Below are positions 38,725-47,934 of a stretch of 64,000 bases of DNA, one piece after another (position 1 is the stretch's first letter; the number at the start of each line of letters is the position of its first letter). The notes beneath the pieces were generated by a model that did no database searches, was not told where the DNA came from, and worked only from the letters and a program-made list of their open reading frames with translations. This DNA is from Roseovarius sp. S88 (lineage in GTDB: Bacteria; Pseudomonadota; Alphaproteobacteria; Rhodobacterales; Rhodobacteraceae): NCBI RefSeq assembly GCF_037023735.1, contig NZ_CP146069.1, positions 2,707,501 to 2,771,500 on the forward strand, given 5' to 3'. The translations under genes and the position numbers were made by a program.

Positions 38725-39041
38725 TGGGTTCTCCTCCCTTCGCGTTATTTAGGCAAGCTGCTTCTATCTGGCGCTTTTCACTACATCGTTAATGGAGAAC
38801 GGGCATTTGTCCAGCAACACAAACTGGGGATCTCGAAGAAAACCGCCCTCAAAGTCGTGAACCACGGCTTTGTCTCCGCAGCGAAAACAAAAACAGATTT
38901 CGTGTCGTTTTGTAGAGCAGAGACGCTTCAATCCTACCTATTTTAAAGGCCCTGCGCCATAATTTGAACACAGACCTCTACGATAAACGCTACGTCGAAT
39001 TCCGTTTACAGGGGCGAAATCCGCCCCACTGAGGTGTCATT
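38725..39041. other. Intergenic region between divergent glutamate dehydrogenase and Tad genes
   Basis: 317 bases without a convincing gene. It holds the GGAGGAG ribosome site of the dehydrogenase at its left edge, an AT-richer middle (38880-38990), and a short hairpin GGGGCG (39011-39016)/CGCCCC (39022-39027) just before the GAGGTG ribosome site of the Tad-type gene at 39031. Both genes must have their promoters here; no consensus could be assigned with confidence. Confidence 0.5.
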
Positions 39042-40949
39042 ATGATGGTTTATACTGGACCAACCAAAAAGGGCCGTAAGGGTGCATGTGCCCGGTCGTC
39101 CCTAATCACGAAATCAACCAAACGAATTGCGTGTGCATTCCGCAAAGCCGAAGAAGGCGCCGCAACGATCCTGACGCTTTTCATCTTCATGTTCATGCTT
39201 GTCATGGCTGGCATCGGCATTGACATGATGCGTTTCGAGATGGAACGCGCCCGTCTGCAGGCCACTCTTGACGCAGCCGTGCTGGCCGGTGCCGGCGCAC
39301 CGTTTGGCGAAGATCCCAAAGCCATCGTGCAAGACTATTTCGCCAAAGCGGAAATGTCCGAATTCTTGAACGCATTCGAAGAGGGCGACGTACAAACATC
39401 GCTCAACGCCTCCAGCGTGCACGCCAGTGCCGAGATGACGATGGACACTTACCTGATGAAGCTGTCAGGTGTTGAGAGCCTCACCGCGCTTGCCGCCGCA
39501 ACCGCCGAGACGCGCATTCCGAAGCTGGAGATCGCGCTCGTCCTCGACGTGTCGAATTCGATGAACAACAACAACAAAATCGGCAACCTGCGCACAGCTG
39601 CACGCGATTTTGTGACAACCATTCTCAACTCAGCGGATGAAAACAACGCTGTGATTTCTGTTGTGCCCTTCAGCACCTCGGTGGCACCTTCGCAAGAAAT
39701 CTATGACGCTCTGCTGGTTGACGAAACACACGACTACTCGAATTGCCTGGTGTTTGACGACGACGATTACAACAGCACCGCGCTGGTCACTGACGCCGCG
39801 GCTGCGACATCTGACATCACCCTGCAGCCCATTCGGCAGGCAATTTACACATCGCGCTTCGGGGATTTTAACGACCTGAACGGGCCATGGCGCTCATGCT
39901 ATACTGAAGATGGGTATCGCATTAAGCCGTTTTCGGCGAGTGAAACCCAACTGCACACTACAATCAACAACCTGATCGCAGATGGGAACACCACCGGCAG
40001 CCTTGGAATCAAATGGGGTGCCGCCCTGTTGGACCCAAGCTTCCGCGATGTGACCACGTCGTTGATTGCGTCGAATCACATGGATGCTGCCCTGGATCGT
40101 GTTCCGGTTGACTACACCGAAGGGGATACTGTGAAGGCCATCGTCATGATGGGCGATGGCAAGAACACAACGACCTACTTCTTGCCAGAAAACAGCGACT
40201 ATCGTGGGCCCGACTCGGAAGTGTTCAAAGTTCGGTATTCAGACGAAGAATTCTATTACGTCTACTATCGCTACAATGCGAATTACCGGTCTTATAGCTC
40301 AAGCTACGAGTACCTTTGCTCCAGCGCTTACCCAGACTGGCTTTGCGAGTACAAGTCCGTGGACTACACAAACTACTTCATTCGCGATGTTGATGATCAC
40401 TATCCTCCAGGTCTCTTGACCGGACCTGGTGACGACCTGGACGATACGCCACTTCCACCATGTGACAACGACAGCTCAACAAACTGCGATGATGTTGTCG
40501 ATGAGCTCTTTGACGGCCGCTACTACATCAACGCGGAAACCGGCCAAAAGATCGACGGCGTCACTTTTGTAGAACTTGACGACGAAGTCGATGAGTTCAT
40601 CTCGCGCCGCCGCATTCCGTGGGAAGAGGCCTGGGGCCTTATGTCTCCGGACGAGTATGGTGACCTGACAGGTGACCGCACGCCGGACGACGAATACGAA
40701 GCGTCGGGCAGTAACATCAGTGGCTCCAAAAAAGACACGCGTATGTCGAACGTCTGCACCGCGGCCAAGACCAATGGTGTGGTGATCTACACGATCGGTT
40801 TTGAGATTGGCGAAGGTGGAACGGCTGAAACTGCACTCAAGAACTGTGCAACATCCTTCACGCATTACTACCGCGTGGACGGAGTGGATATTTCAGCCGC
40901 CTTCAGCTCCATCGCGGGCAACGTGCAATCGCTGAGGTTGACACAATGA
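39042..40949 (+). CDS. TadG-like pilus assembly protein with VWA domain
   Basis: A 635-residue protein. A short basic N-terminus precedes a TadE/G-type transmembrane helix (FRKAEEGAATILTLFIFMF, about residues 34-60). A von Willebrand factor A domain follows with the MIDAS DVSNS (about 170) and a VMMGDGKNT segment. A Tyr-rich insertion (about 395-445, YYVYYRYNANYRSYSSSY) and several Asp-rich stretches interrupt the VWA domain. Probable secreted or envelope-anchored pilus-associated protein of the Flp/Tad system. First of three overlapping tad-type genes; GAGGTG precedes the ATG. The Tad ATPase and secretin genes are not here. Confidence 0.82.
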   Translation: MMVYTGPTKKGRKGACARSSLITKSTKRIACAFRKAEEGAATILTLFIFMFMLVMAGIGIDMMRFEMERARLQATLDAAVLAGAGAPFGEDPKAIVQDYFAKAEMSEFLNAFEEGDVQTSLNASSVHASAEMTMDTYLMKLSGVESLTALAAATAETRIPKLEIALVLDVSNSMNNNNKIGNLRTAARDFVTTILNSADENNAVISVVPFSTSVAPSQEIYDALLVDETHDYSNCLVFDDDDYNSTALVTDAAAATSDITLQPIRQAIYTSRFGDFNDLNGPWRSCYTEDGYRIKPFSASETQLHTTINNLIADGNTTGSLGIKWGAALLDPSFRDVTTSLIASNHMDAALDRVPVDYTEGDTVKAIVMMGDGKNTTTYFLPENSDYRGPDSEVFKVRYSDEEFYYVYYRYNANYRSYSSSYEYLCSSAYPDWLCEYKSVDYTNYFIRDVDDHYPPGLLTGPGDDLDDTPLPPCDNDSSTNCDDVVDELFDGRYYINAETGQKIDGVTFVELDDEVDEFISRRRIPWEEAWGLMSPDEYGDLTGDRTPDDEYEASGSNISGSKKDTRMSNVCTAAKTNGVVIYTIGFEIGEGGTAETALKNCATSFTHYYRVDGVDISAAFSSIAGNVQSLRLTQ

Positions 40950-41482
40950 TACGCAAATTCCGCTCTCTCCTGGGCCGCACGGCCCGGGAGGAAGACGGGA
41001 ACGCAACAATCGAGTTCGTTCTCCTCTTCCCCATCTACCTGTCCTTTATCGTGATGTCGGTCGAACTGGGCTTCATCACCATGCGGCACACAATGATCGA
41101 ACGCGGTATGGACATCGCCGTACGCGAGCTTCGTCTGGGAACAGGCACTGCGCCACAGCACGATGAAATCAAGCAGATTGTCTGTGACAATGCTCTGCTT
41201 GTTGTGAACTGCGAAGACAACCTGCGTCTGGAAATGGACTCTGCCAACCTGTTTGCATTCAACTCTTTGGACACAGAAGTGGACTGCACCGACCAATCCG
41301 AGGAAGCTCGGCCTGTACGCACATTTACACCCGGTCAGCAGAACCAGTTGATGCTGCTGCGTGCGTGCTACAAATATGACCCGCTCTTCCCCGATGAAGT
41401 GTTGGGGTCAGCATTGCAAACTGACGGGGCTGGTCAATCGGCAATCGTATCAATGACTGCCTTCGTACAGGAGCCAATCTGA
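40946..41482 (+). CDS. TadE-like pseudopilin
   Basis: A 178-residue protein with the TadE signature near the N-terminus (REEDGNATIEFVLLFPIYL, residues about 12-31), containing the prepilin-peptidase-type E-x-x-x-E-F context and one transmembrane helix. The exported part has Cys residues (IVCDNALLVVNCED, VDCTDQ) likely in disulfides. It overlaps the VWA gene by 4 bases and the next by 1, so the three are coupled. Minor pseudopilin of the Flp/Tad pilus. Confidence 0.85.
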   Translation: MIRKFRSLLGRTAREEDGNATIEFVLLFPIYLSFIVMSVELGFITMRHTMIERGMDIAVRELRLGTGTAPQHDEIKQIVCDNALLVVNCEDNLRLEMDSANLFAFNSLDTEVDCTDQSEEARPVRTFTPGQQNQLMLLRACYKYDPLFPDEVLGSALQTDGAGQSAIVSMTAFVQEPI

Positions 41483-42114
41483 TGTTGTATGCGCGTTTTA
41501 AAGTCGCAATGCGCAGTTTCTGGAACGAAACACGCGGGTCGTTTACAGTCGAATCCGTGATCGCAATTCCGCTCCTCTTTTGGGCAACAGCCGCAACGTT
41601 CGAATTCTTCGAAGTGCACCGTTACAAAAGCGCACGGGAAAAGGCGACTTATGCCATCGCCGACATGATCTCTCGCGAGACATCACAGGCTGGACTGACA
41701 TCCGTCTACATGGACAATGCGTTGACGATGTTCGACGCAATTTCAAATGACGAAGGTGCCAACCAGATCCGGGTGTCCGTGGTTCAATACGATCAGATCG
41801 AAGACATCTATGAAATAGTCTGGTCGGAAATTCGCGGCCAGGAATTTACATTGGAACAGTTGGAAACCTCAGACGTGGAAGACGATCATGATCGCTTGCC
41901 GATTGTGGACCACGGCGATCAGATCATTGTGGTCGAGTCCAATTCGTTCTACGAACCTCTCTTCGGCATCGCCCTTGACCGTCTGCTTGTTGATACGAGG
42001 ATGTTCACGTCAATCCGGTTTGCGCCTCAAGTGTGCTATGAAGGGATCTGTGCCCCGGCAAATGACGGAACCACAGACACCAGCGACGACGACGACGCCG
42101 CAAGTAACTCTTAA
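41482..42114 (+). CDS. TadE/TadG-like pilus assembly protein
   Basis: A 210-residue protein with a TadE-like N-terminal helix (ETRGSFTVESVIAIPLLFWA, about residues 14-33) and an acidic exported part ending in a Thr/Ser/Asp-rich tail (TTDTSDDDDAASNS). Third gene of the coupled Tad set. Its stop overlaps the stop of the convergent membrane-protein gene by 4 bases. Confidence 0.82.
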   Translation: MLYARFKVAMRSFWNETRGSFTVESVIAIPLLFWATAATFEFFEVHRYKSAREKATYAIADMISRETSQAGLTSVYMDNALTMFDAISNDEGANQIRVSVVQYDQIEDIYEIVWSEIRGQEFTLEQLETSDVEDDHDRLPIVDHGDQIIVVESNSFYEPLFGIALDRLLVDTRMFTSIRFAPQVCYEGICAPANDGTTDTSDDDDAASNS

Positions 42115-42599
42115 TCCAACTCAATGTCACCGCGTATAAGCGCGGTGACGATATCGGCCATGGCCCGCGATTGTGCGCCCGGTGTGACACCTCCGATGCC
42201 CACACGCTTGCCCATGCGCCACCAAAGCCCCGGACGCCACCGCGCCGGGGCTTTCTGTTTGAGCTTGATGAGAAATCCATTGGACGGTTTGAACGCGAAA
42301 ATGCCGCGATCCAGGCTGTCAATGTCTTCGAGACGAGCGATCATCTCTCCATCACTGGTGCGCAACCCCTCGCGCGTCAGTTCCACCGCAAGCGCCGTGG
42401 CGCGGCGCATCGCGTCCGCCATCCACAGCGCCAGGCCACCAATCACCACCAGAAACATCTGCCATAACAGAGCCCCTGGGGGTCGCGCCATCGCGACATA
42501 GACCGCCAACAGGCCCAATAGAGCCAAAGCACCGACACCCAGCACTCTACGTCCCGGAGAGGCGCGCACAACCACCAGAACTTCTGAATTGGACGTCAT
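42111..42599 (-). CDS. Membrane protein with PH-like C-terminal region, unknown function
   Basis: A 162-residue protein with two predicted membrane helices (about residues 18-37 and 45-62) followed by a cytosolic, PH-domain-like beta region (VELTREGLRTSDGEMIARLEDI in adjoining stretches, FAFKPSNGFLIKLK) and basic Trp-rich WRPGLWWRMGKRVG. Related small proteins are widespread in Rhodobacteraceae without known role. It converges on the Tad genes and is 36 bases downstream of the TetR gene on the same strand. Confidence 0.7.
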   Translation of the reverse strand: MTSNSEVLVVVRASPGRRVLGVGALALLGLLAVYVAMARPPGALLWQMFLVVIGGLALWMADAMRRATALAVELTREGLRTSDGEMIARLEDIDSLDRGIFAFKPSNGFLIKLKQKAPARWRPGLWWRMGKRVGIGGVTPGAQSRAMADIVTALIRGDIELD

Positions 42600-42635
42600 G
42601 TGTAATCCTGTCTGGCTCTCGCTCTTGCCATGTCT

Positions 42636-43232
42636 CTAAGTCCCCACAGAGTGACGTACCAGGTTCCAATACAGCGTTTCGACCTCGGGCCGCGAAAGCC
42701 GCCCCTGCTCGCGGAACCAGGTGTTAACCCCCGTCAGCATTGCAATCAACGCCATGGCCGTGATGCGTGGCTCCTGCACCACAAACACACCCGCCTGCGC
42801 GCCACGCCGCAAGATCTCCTCCAAGGACGACTCATAGTCCCGTCGCAACGCACCGATGGCGTCAAAATTCTCCGGGCTCAGATTGCGCAGCTCCATGTAG
42901 GAAATGAACACCGCATCGGCCCGCTGTGTGTTGAAGCGAATATGAAACCGGGTGAAGGCTTCGAGCGCCGCAGCAGGATCTGTGACATCGACATGCGCAG
43001 CCTCTTGAGACCAACCTGCCAGAAGATCGTCCATATGACCCTTCAGCAGATCGAACAAAAGGCTTTGTTTGTCAGGTGTGTAGTTATAAAGCGCCCCGGC
43101 CTGTACGCCCACTTCGGTCGCGATTTGGCGCATCGAGACCGCCGCGAACCCATGTCTCGCAAAAAGCCGAAGCGCGGCATCGCGCACCTTGGGACCAGTG
43201 ATATCAGAATGAGAACCTTGTGTACGAGCCAT
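42636..43232 (-). CDS. TetR family transcriptional regulator
   Basis: A 198-residue regulator. The N-terminal HTH (residues about 10-55: DAALRLFARHGFAAVSMRQI, then GVQAGALYNYTPDKQSLLFDL in adjoining stretches) is typical of TetR proteins, with a helical ligand-binding domain after it. Met at 43232 (MARTQG) is chosen over one 10 codons upstream. It is divergent from the small lipoprotein gene (80-base gap). The C-terminal domain resembles TetR regulators of fatty-acid or acyl-CoA genes, but the targets are not evident. Confidence 0.87.
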   Translation of the reverse strand: MARTQGSHSDITGPKVRDAALRLFARHGFAAVSMRQIATEVGVQAGALYNYTPDKQSLLFDLLKGHMDDLLAGWSQEAAHVDVTDPAAALEAFTRFHIRFNTQRADAVFISYMELRNLSPENFDAIGALRRDYESSLEEILRRGAQAGVFVVQEPRITAMALIAMLTGVNTWFREQGRLSRPEVETLYWNLVRHSVGT

Positions 43233-43311
43233 GATGACAGGCTTAACTGAACATATGTTCAAATAAAAGCCCCGCTTGCCTGCGCCCCCAATCTAATGGC
43301 ATGACACGAAC

Positions 43312-43647
43312 ATGCGTTCCGAACCGAAAATCCGTGCTGCATGTCATGCTCTCCGCCGAACCGTCATCTTGTGCGGGTTTATTGCTGTTGCGGGATGCAC
43401 GCAGTTCCCGGACCTGAACCAAAGCGTCAGCACAGAGGCACGCAACGGAAACTTCCCGGCACTTGTGCCCGTCGAGGTTCTTCGCGCGGACGCTCCGGCA
43501 CAGCAGGTCACCGACACAACCACCACCACGTTGGAGGCGCGTGTTGCCGCATTGCGCAGCCGCGCCAACCGCCTGCGTGGCACCGTACTGAATAGATCGG
43601 CGCGCGCCCGGCTTGAGCAAAAGCCTGACATCCCCGCAGAAGGATGA
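43312..43647 (+). CDS. Small predicted lipoprotein
   Basis: A 111-residue protein with an N-terminal signal and lipobox (VILCGFIAVAGC, Cys at about 29). The mature part is polar with a Thr run (VTDTTTTTLEARVAAL) and a predicted helix that may pack against the envelope. No family recognised. It lies 115 bases upstream of hom, same strand. Confidence 0.65.
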   Translation: MRSEPKIRAACHALRRTVILCGFIAVAGCTQFPDLNQSVSTEARNGNFPALVPVEVLRADAPAQQVTDTTTTTLEARVAALRSRANRLRGTVLNRSARARLEQKPDIPAEG

Positions 43648-43761
43648 TCTGACCGGCAAACACACGCGCCCTGAATGCAGCGCGAAAACCCGCGTTGCAT
43701 GCGCGCGCCGGGCGCGGTACATCGCCCACATCTGCAACGCGTCCAGAATATGGAGACTGCC

Positions 43762-45048
43762 ATGACCGCCCCTCTTCGTCTTGGGATTGCCGGATTGGGC
43801 ACTGTCGGCACCGGCGTGGTGAAAATTGTGCGCCAAAAGGCAAACCTGCTGGCACAGCGTGCAGGACGCGCCATTGAGATAACCGCAGTTTCCGCCCGCT
43901 CCCGCGACAAAGATCGCGGCGTGTCGCTGTCCGGCTATGACTGGGAAGATGACCCGGTCAAACTGGCCACACGCGAAGACGTGGATGTGTTTGTCGAACT
44001 CATGGGCGGTTCGGATGGCCCGGCCAAAGCCGCGACCGAAGCCGCCATTGCCGCGGGCAAGGACGTTGTCACCGCCAACAAGGCGCTTCTCGCGCTGCAC
44101 GGCAATAGTTTAGCACAGGCCGCTGAAAATGCCGGACAAGTTCTGCGCTTTGAGGCGGCTGTTGCGGGTGGCATTCCGGTGATCAAATCCCTGACCGAAG
44201 GGTTGGCTGGCAACGAAATCACCCGCGTTATGGGTGTGATGAACGGCACTTGCAACTACATCCTGACACGGATGCAAAGTGCGGGCCTGCCTTATGACGA
44301 GGTGTTTGAGGAGGCCAATCAACTGGGCTATCTGGAGGCAGACCCTACCCTCGACGTGGGTGGCATTGATGCCGGGCACAAGCTGGCCCTGCTCGCCTCC
44401 ATTGCCTTTGGCACGCAGGTGGATTTCGACGGTGTCTCGCTGGAAGGCATTCAGAACATCACCATCGAGGACATCCATCAGGCCGCTGACATGGGCTATC
44501 GCATCAAATTGCTTGGTGTGGCGCGAAAAACCGGGCGTGGACTGGAACAGCGCATGTCGCCTTGCCTTGTGCCCGACACCAGCCCTCTGGGTCAGCTCGA
44601 AGGCGGCACCAACATGGTCGTACTCGAAGGCGACGCGGTGGAGCAGGTCGTGCTGCGCGGTCCGGGTGCAGGCATGGGGCCAACCGCCAGCGCGGTGATG
44701 GGCGATGTGATTGATATCGCGCGTGGGTTCCGCATTTCAACCTTTGGCATTCCGGCCAGTGAACTGGCAGAGACGTCTCCTGCCACGGCAGCCACACCTG
44801 TACCCTACTACCTGCGCATGGCCCTGCATGACAAACCCGGCGCTTTGGCCAAGGTCGCCACCATTCTGGGCAACGCGGGCGTGTCCATCGACCGGATGCG
44901 GCAGTACCGTCATGATGATGAAACCGCGCCTGTCCTGATTGTGACCCACAAAACCGCCCCTGCAGCCCTGGATGAGGCGTTGACCGAGATGACCAGCCTG
45001 GATGTCCTCGCCGGTGCCCCTGTGGCACTCAGGATCGAAAGCGTTTAA
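43762..45048 (+). CDS. hom: Homoserine dehydrogenase
   Basis: A 428-residue enzyme reducing aspartate semialdehyde to homoserine on the way to threonine and methionine. NAD(P)-binding LGIAGLGTVGTGVVKI is at the N-terminus, the substrate region includes GVMNGTCNYILTRM and LGYLEADPTLDVGGIDAGHK in adjoining stretches, and a C-terminal ACT domain (about 350-425, YYLRMALHDKPGALAKVATI) suits threonine feedback. GGAG 6 bases upstream supports the ATG at 43762; the frame extends 29 codons further without a site. Confidence 0.96.
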   Translation: MTAPLRLGIAGLGTVGTGVVKIVRQKANLLAQRAGRAIEITAVSARSRDKDRGVSLSGYDWEDDPVKLATREDVDVFVELMGGSDGPAKAATEAAIAAGKDVVTANKALLALHGNSLAQAAENAGQVLRFEAAVAGGIPVIKSLTEGLAGNEITRVMGVMNGTCNYILTRMQSAGLPYDEVFEEANQLGYLEADPTLDVGGIDAGHKLALLASIAFGTQVDFDGVSLEGIQNITIEDIHQAADMGYRIKLLGVARKTGRGLEQRMSPCLVPDTSPLGQLEGGTNMVVLEGDAVEQVVLRGPGAGMGPTASAVMGDVIDIARGFRISTFGIPASELAETSPATAATPVPYYLRMALHDKPGALAKVATILGNAGVSIDRMRQYRHDDETAPVLIVTHKTAPAALDEALTEMTSLDVLAGAPVALRIESV

Positions 45049-45120
45049 CCCACCCTTTTCCTTGTGTAACGGCTGACCGGCAGCTAATGCTTTTTGCGAT
45101 TTGAGCCCGAAGGAGCTTTT

Positions 45121-46080
45121 ATGACCCAAGACTTTGATGACGCCACACTTTCGCTGGCTCTGGCGCGCGTGTCCGAACAAGCCGCATTGGCCTGTCGCCC
45201 TCTGATCGGACATGGCGATGAGAAAGCCGCCGATCAGGCCGCCGTGAACGCCATGCGCGAAGAGCTGGGCAAGATGGACATCGCCGGCACTGTGGTCATT
45301 GGCGAAGGCGAACGAGACGAAGCTCCGATGCTCTATATCGGAGAGGAAGTGGGCAGCGGGTCCGGCCCCGCCGTTGACATCGCGCTGGATCCGCTGGAAG
45401 GCACCACCATCACCGCCAAGGCCATGCCCAACGCGCTGACCGTGATCTCAATGGCGCCGCGTGGCACGATGCTACACGCGCCGGATGTCTATATGGACAA
45501 GCTGGCCATTGGTCCGGGCTACCCCAAGGACGTGGTCTCACTTGAAATGTCGCCGGATGAGCGCGTCACAGCCCTGGCCAAGGCCAAAGGCTGCGCACCT
45601 GCGGGCATCACGGTCTGTGTGCTGGAACGCCCCCGCCACGAAGACACCATCGCTGCGCTGCGCGGCACCGGCGCCGCGGTCTATCTCATCGGTGACGGCG
45701 ACGTGGCCGGCGTCATGCATTGCACTGACCCTGAGGTCACAGGCATCGACATGTATATGGGCTCTGGCGGCGCACCTGAGGGTGTTCTTGCCGCAGGCGC
45801 CTTGAAATGTCTGGGCGGTCAGATCTGGGGACGCCTCTTGTTCCGTAATGACGACGAAAAAGGCCGCGCCGCCAAGGCGGGGATCACCGATCTTGACCGC
45901 GTCTACAACCGCGACGAGTTGGTCTCATCGGACGTGATCTTTGCCGCCACGGGCGTGACCCAAGGCTCGCTTGTGGCTGGTTTGAAGCCCGGTGCGGGGT
46001 ATATTGAGACACAAACGCTTCTCCTGCGCTCCTCCACCGGGGAACGCCGTGTCATGACCTGCCGCCACCCGGTCGCGTGA
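45121..46080 (+). CDS. glpX: Class II fructose-1,6-bisphosphatase
   Basis: A 319-residue GlpX-type phosphatase of gluconeogenesis (also active on sedoheptulose bisphosphate in some relatives). Metal/substrate motifs: VVIGEGERDEAPMLYIGE, DIALDPLEGTT and MYMGSGGAPEGVLAAGALKC. AAGGAG precedes the ATG at 45121. It sits 72 bases after hom and overlaps recJ by 4 bases, a run common in Rhodobacteraceae. Confidence 0.95.
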   Translation: MTQDFDDATLSLALARVSEQAALACRPLIGHGDEKAADQAAVNAMREELGKMDIAGTVVIGEGERDEAPMLYIGEEVGSGSGPAVDIALDPLEGTTITAKAMPNALTVISMAPRGTMLHAPDVYMDKLAIGPGYPKDVVSLEMSPDERVTALAKAKGCAPAGITVCVLERPRHEDTIAALRGTGAAVYLIGDGDVAGVMHCTDPEVTGIDMYMGSGGAPEGVLAAGALKCLGGQIWGRLLFRNDDEKGRAAKAGITDLDRVYNRDELVSSDVIFAATGVTQGSLVAGLKPGAGYIETQTLLLRSSTGERRVMTCRHPVA

Positions 46081-47819
46081 CCGGCTTTCTTGGCGTCACC
46101 TCTTCCCTGACGGGCCGACAATGGGTCGGACCCTCGCCCGAGACGGATCGGCTGGCCGAGGCCATGGCGCAGGCCACCGCCCTGCCCCGCGCTTTGTGCC
46201 AGACCCTGAGCCGACTGGGTGTCTCCAGCGACGCGGCGGAGGCTTATCTTGCGCCCAAGCTGCGCGACCTGATGCCGGATCCGCGCAGTTTGAAGGATAT
46301 GGAAGCTGCCGCTGCGCGGTTTTTGCAGGCTGCAGATGCGAAAGAAAAAATCGCTGTTTTTGCCGATTATGACGTTGATGGCGGCTCCTCAGCGGCCCTG
46401 CTCATCGACTGGCTGCGTCAGATGGGGCGCACGGCAACCCTCTATGTGCCCGACCGCATCGACGAAGGCTATGGCCCCAATGCCCCGGCCATGGCCGAAC
46501 TTGCGGCGGCGCATGACCTGATCCTCTGTGTTGATTGCGGCACACTCAGCCACGATGCTCTGGCCGCGGCAAAGCGCGCGGACGTGATCGTGCTGGATCA
46601 CCATCTGGGCGGTGAAACCCTGCCGCCTGCTTTGGCCGTGGTGAACCCTAACCGTCAGGACGAGAGCGGCGAACTGGCGCATCTCTGCGCTGCGGCTGTC
46701 GTGTTCCTTATGCTGGTCGAGGCAGGCCGCCAACTGCGTGAGGCAGGCAAGCAAGGCCCCGACCTCATGGCCATGCTCGACCTCGTGGCGCTGGCAACGG
46801 TCGCAGATGTGGCCCCGCTGCGCGATGTGAACCGCGCCTTTGTGCGCACCGGTCTGTCCGTGATGGCCAACCGCGCCCGCCCAGGGCTTGTGGCGCTGTC
46901 CGATGTGGCCCGGCTTGATGCCGCGCCCAATACCTATCACCTCGGCTTTGTTCTTGGACCGCGCGTGAATGCCGGGGGGCGTGTCGGGCGCGCCGATCTG
47001 GGGGCGCGTCTTCTGGCGTGCAATGACCTCCATGAAGCCAAGTCTCTGGCCGAAAAACTCAACGAACTCAATGCAGAACGGCAAGATGTTGAAGCAGGTG
47101 TTCGCGCCGCCGCACTGGATCAGGCCGAAGAGCGCGGGCTGGACAAGCCACTTGTCTGGGCCGCCGGAGACGGCTGGCATCCCGGGGTTGTCGGCATCGT
47201 CGCCTCACGCCTGAAAGAGGCCACCAACCGCCCTGCTATTGTTATAGGCTTCGACGGTGACGAAGGCAAAGGTTCGGGGCGCTCAGTCTCAGGCGTCGAT
47301 CTGGGACATGCGATCCAGAAACTGACGGCGGAAGGCCTTTTGATCAAAGGCGGTGGACACAAAATGGCCGCTGGTCTGACCGTGGCACGAGAAAAACTTG
47401 AGGCCGCCATGGACCGGCTCTCCGAGCTTCTGGCGAAACAGGGCGCGGGCCAATCAGGCCCGGCTGATTTGCGACTGGACGGGTTGCTGATGCCCGGTGG
47501 GGCCACAACCGAGCTTGTCGAACAGATTGAGGCCGCTGGCCCTTTCGGCGCAGGCGCGCCCGGCCCCCGCTATGCCTTTGCTGACCAAGGCATCAGCTTT
47601 GCCAAACGTGTGGGCGACAGCCATCTCAAGCTGCGCTTTGGCGACGGCACCGGCCCAACCCTCGACGCCATCGCCTTTGGCGCATTTGACACCCCTCTGG
47701 GCCAAGCCCTGGAACAGCATGGCGGTGCGCGTTTTCACCTCGCCGGACGTCTCGACATCAACACCTGGGGTGGCCGCCAGACCGTGCAACTGCGGCTGGA
47801 AGATGCTGCCCTCGCTTGA
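46077..47819 (+). CDS. recJ: Single-stranded-DNA-specific exonuclease RecJ
   Basis: A 580-residue 5'-3' exonuclease of recombination and mismatch repair. DHH-family motifs are visible: AVFADYDVDGGSSAALL (about residue 95), CVDCGTLSHDAL, VIVLDHHLGGE (about 168) and the DHHA1 GGGHKMAAGL (about 426). It starts with GTG inside a GTGA overlap with the glpX stop. Length and motif order are normal. Confidence 0.95.
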   Translation: MTGFLGVTSSLTGRQWVGPSPETDRLAEAMAQATALPRALCQTLSRLGVSSDAAEAYLAPKLRDLMPDPRSLKDMEAAAARFLQAADAKEKIAVFADYDVDGGSSAALLIDWLRQMGRTATLYVPDRIDEGYGPNAPAMAELAAAHDLILCVDCGTLSHDALAAAKRADVIVLDHHLGGETLPPALAVVNPNRQDESGELAHLCAAAVVFLMLVEAGRQLREAGKQGPDLMAMLDLVALATVADVAPLRDVNRAFVRTGLSVMANRARPGLVALSDVARLDAAPNTYHLGFVLGPRVNAGGRVGRADLGARLLACNDLHEAKSLAEKLNELNAERQDVEAGVRAAALDQAEERGLDKPLVWAAGDGWHPGVVGIVASRLKEATNRPAIVIGFDGDEGKGSGRSVSGVDLGHAIQKLTAEGLLIKGGGHKMAAGLTVAREKLEAAMDRLSELLAKQGAGQSGPADLRLDGLLMPGGATTELVEQIEAAGPFGAGAPGPRYAFADQGISFAKRVGDSHLKLRFGDGTGPTLDAIAFGAFDTPLGQALEQHGGARFHLAGRLDINTWGGRQTVQLRLEDAALA

Positions 47820-47876
47820 CGAAAGCTTACTGCAAGCCTGCGACAGATTGGCTTAGTAAAATTGTCAGAATTGACT

Positions 47877-47899
47877 TTCCTGATCTTATTAGTCAGGAA
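47877..47899. promoter_or_regulatory. Candidate iron-responsive operator upstream of bfd-bfr
   Basis: TTCCTGA (47877-47883) and TCAGGAA (47893-47899) form a 7-bp inverted repeat with a 9-base spacer, giving the TGA-N9-TCA pattern known for RirA/Rhodobacterales iron-box elements. TTGACT (47871-47876) just before it may be a -35 element. It lies 36 bases upstream of bfd, a gene set classically iron-regulated. Confidence 0.55.
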
Positions 47900-47934
47900 T
47901 AAGCACATGCAATCGCAACCGTGTGGACCGTCAC

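Noticed and set aside
37381..38946. Long open frame antisense to glutamate dehydrogenase
   Set aside because: Same pattern as other high-GC shadows; composition rich in His/Arg/Phe with no recognisable domain.
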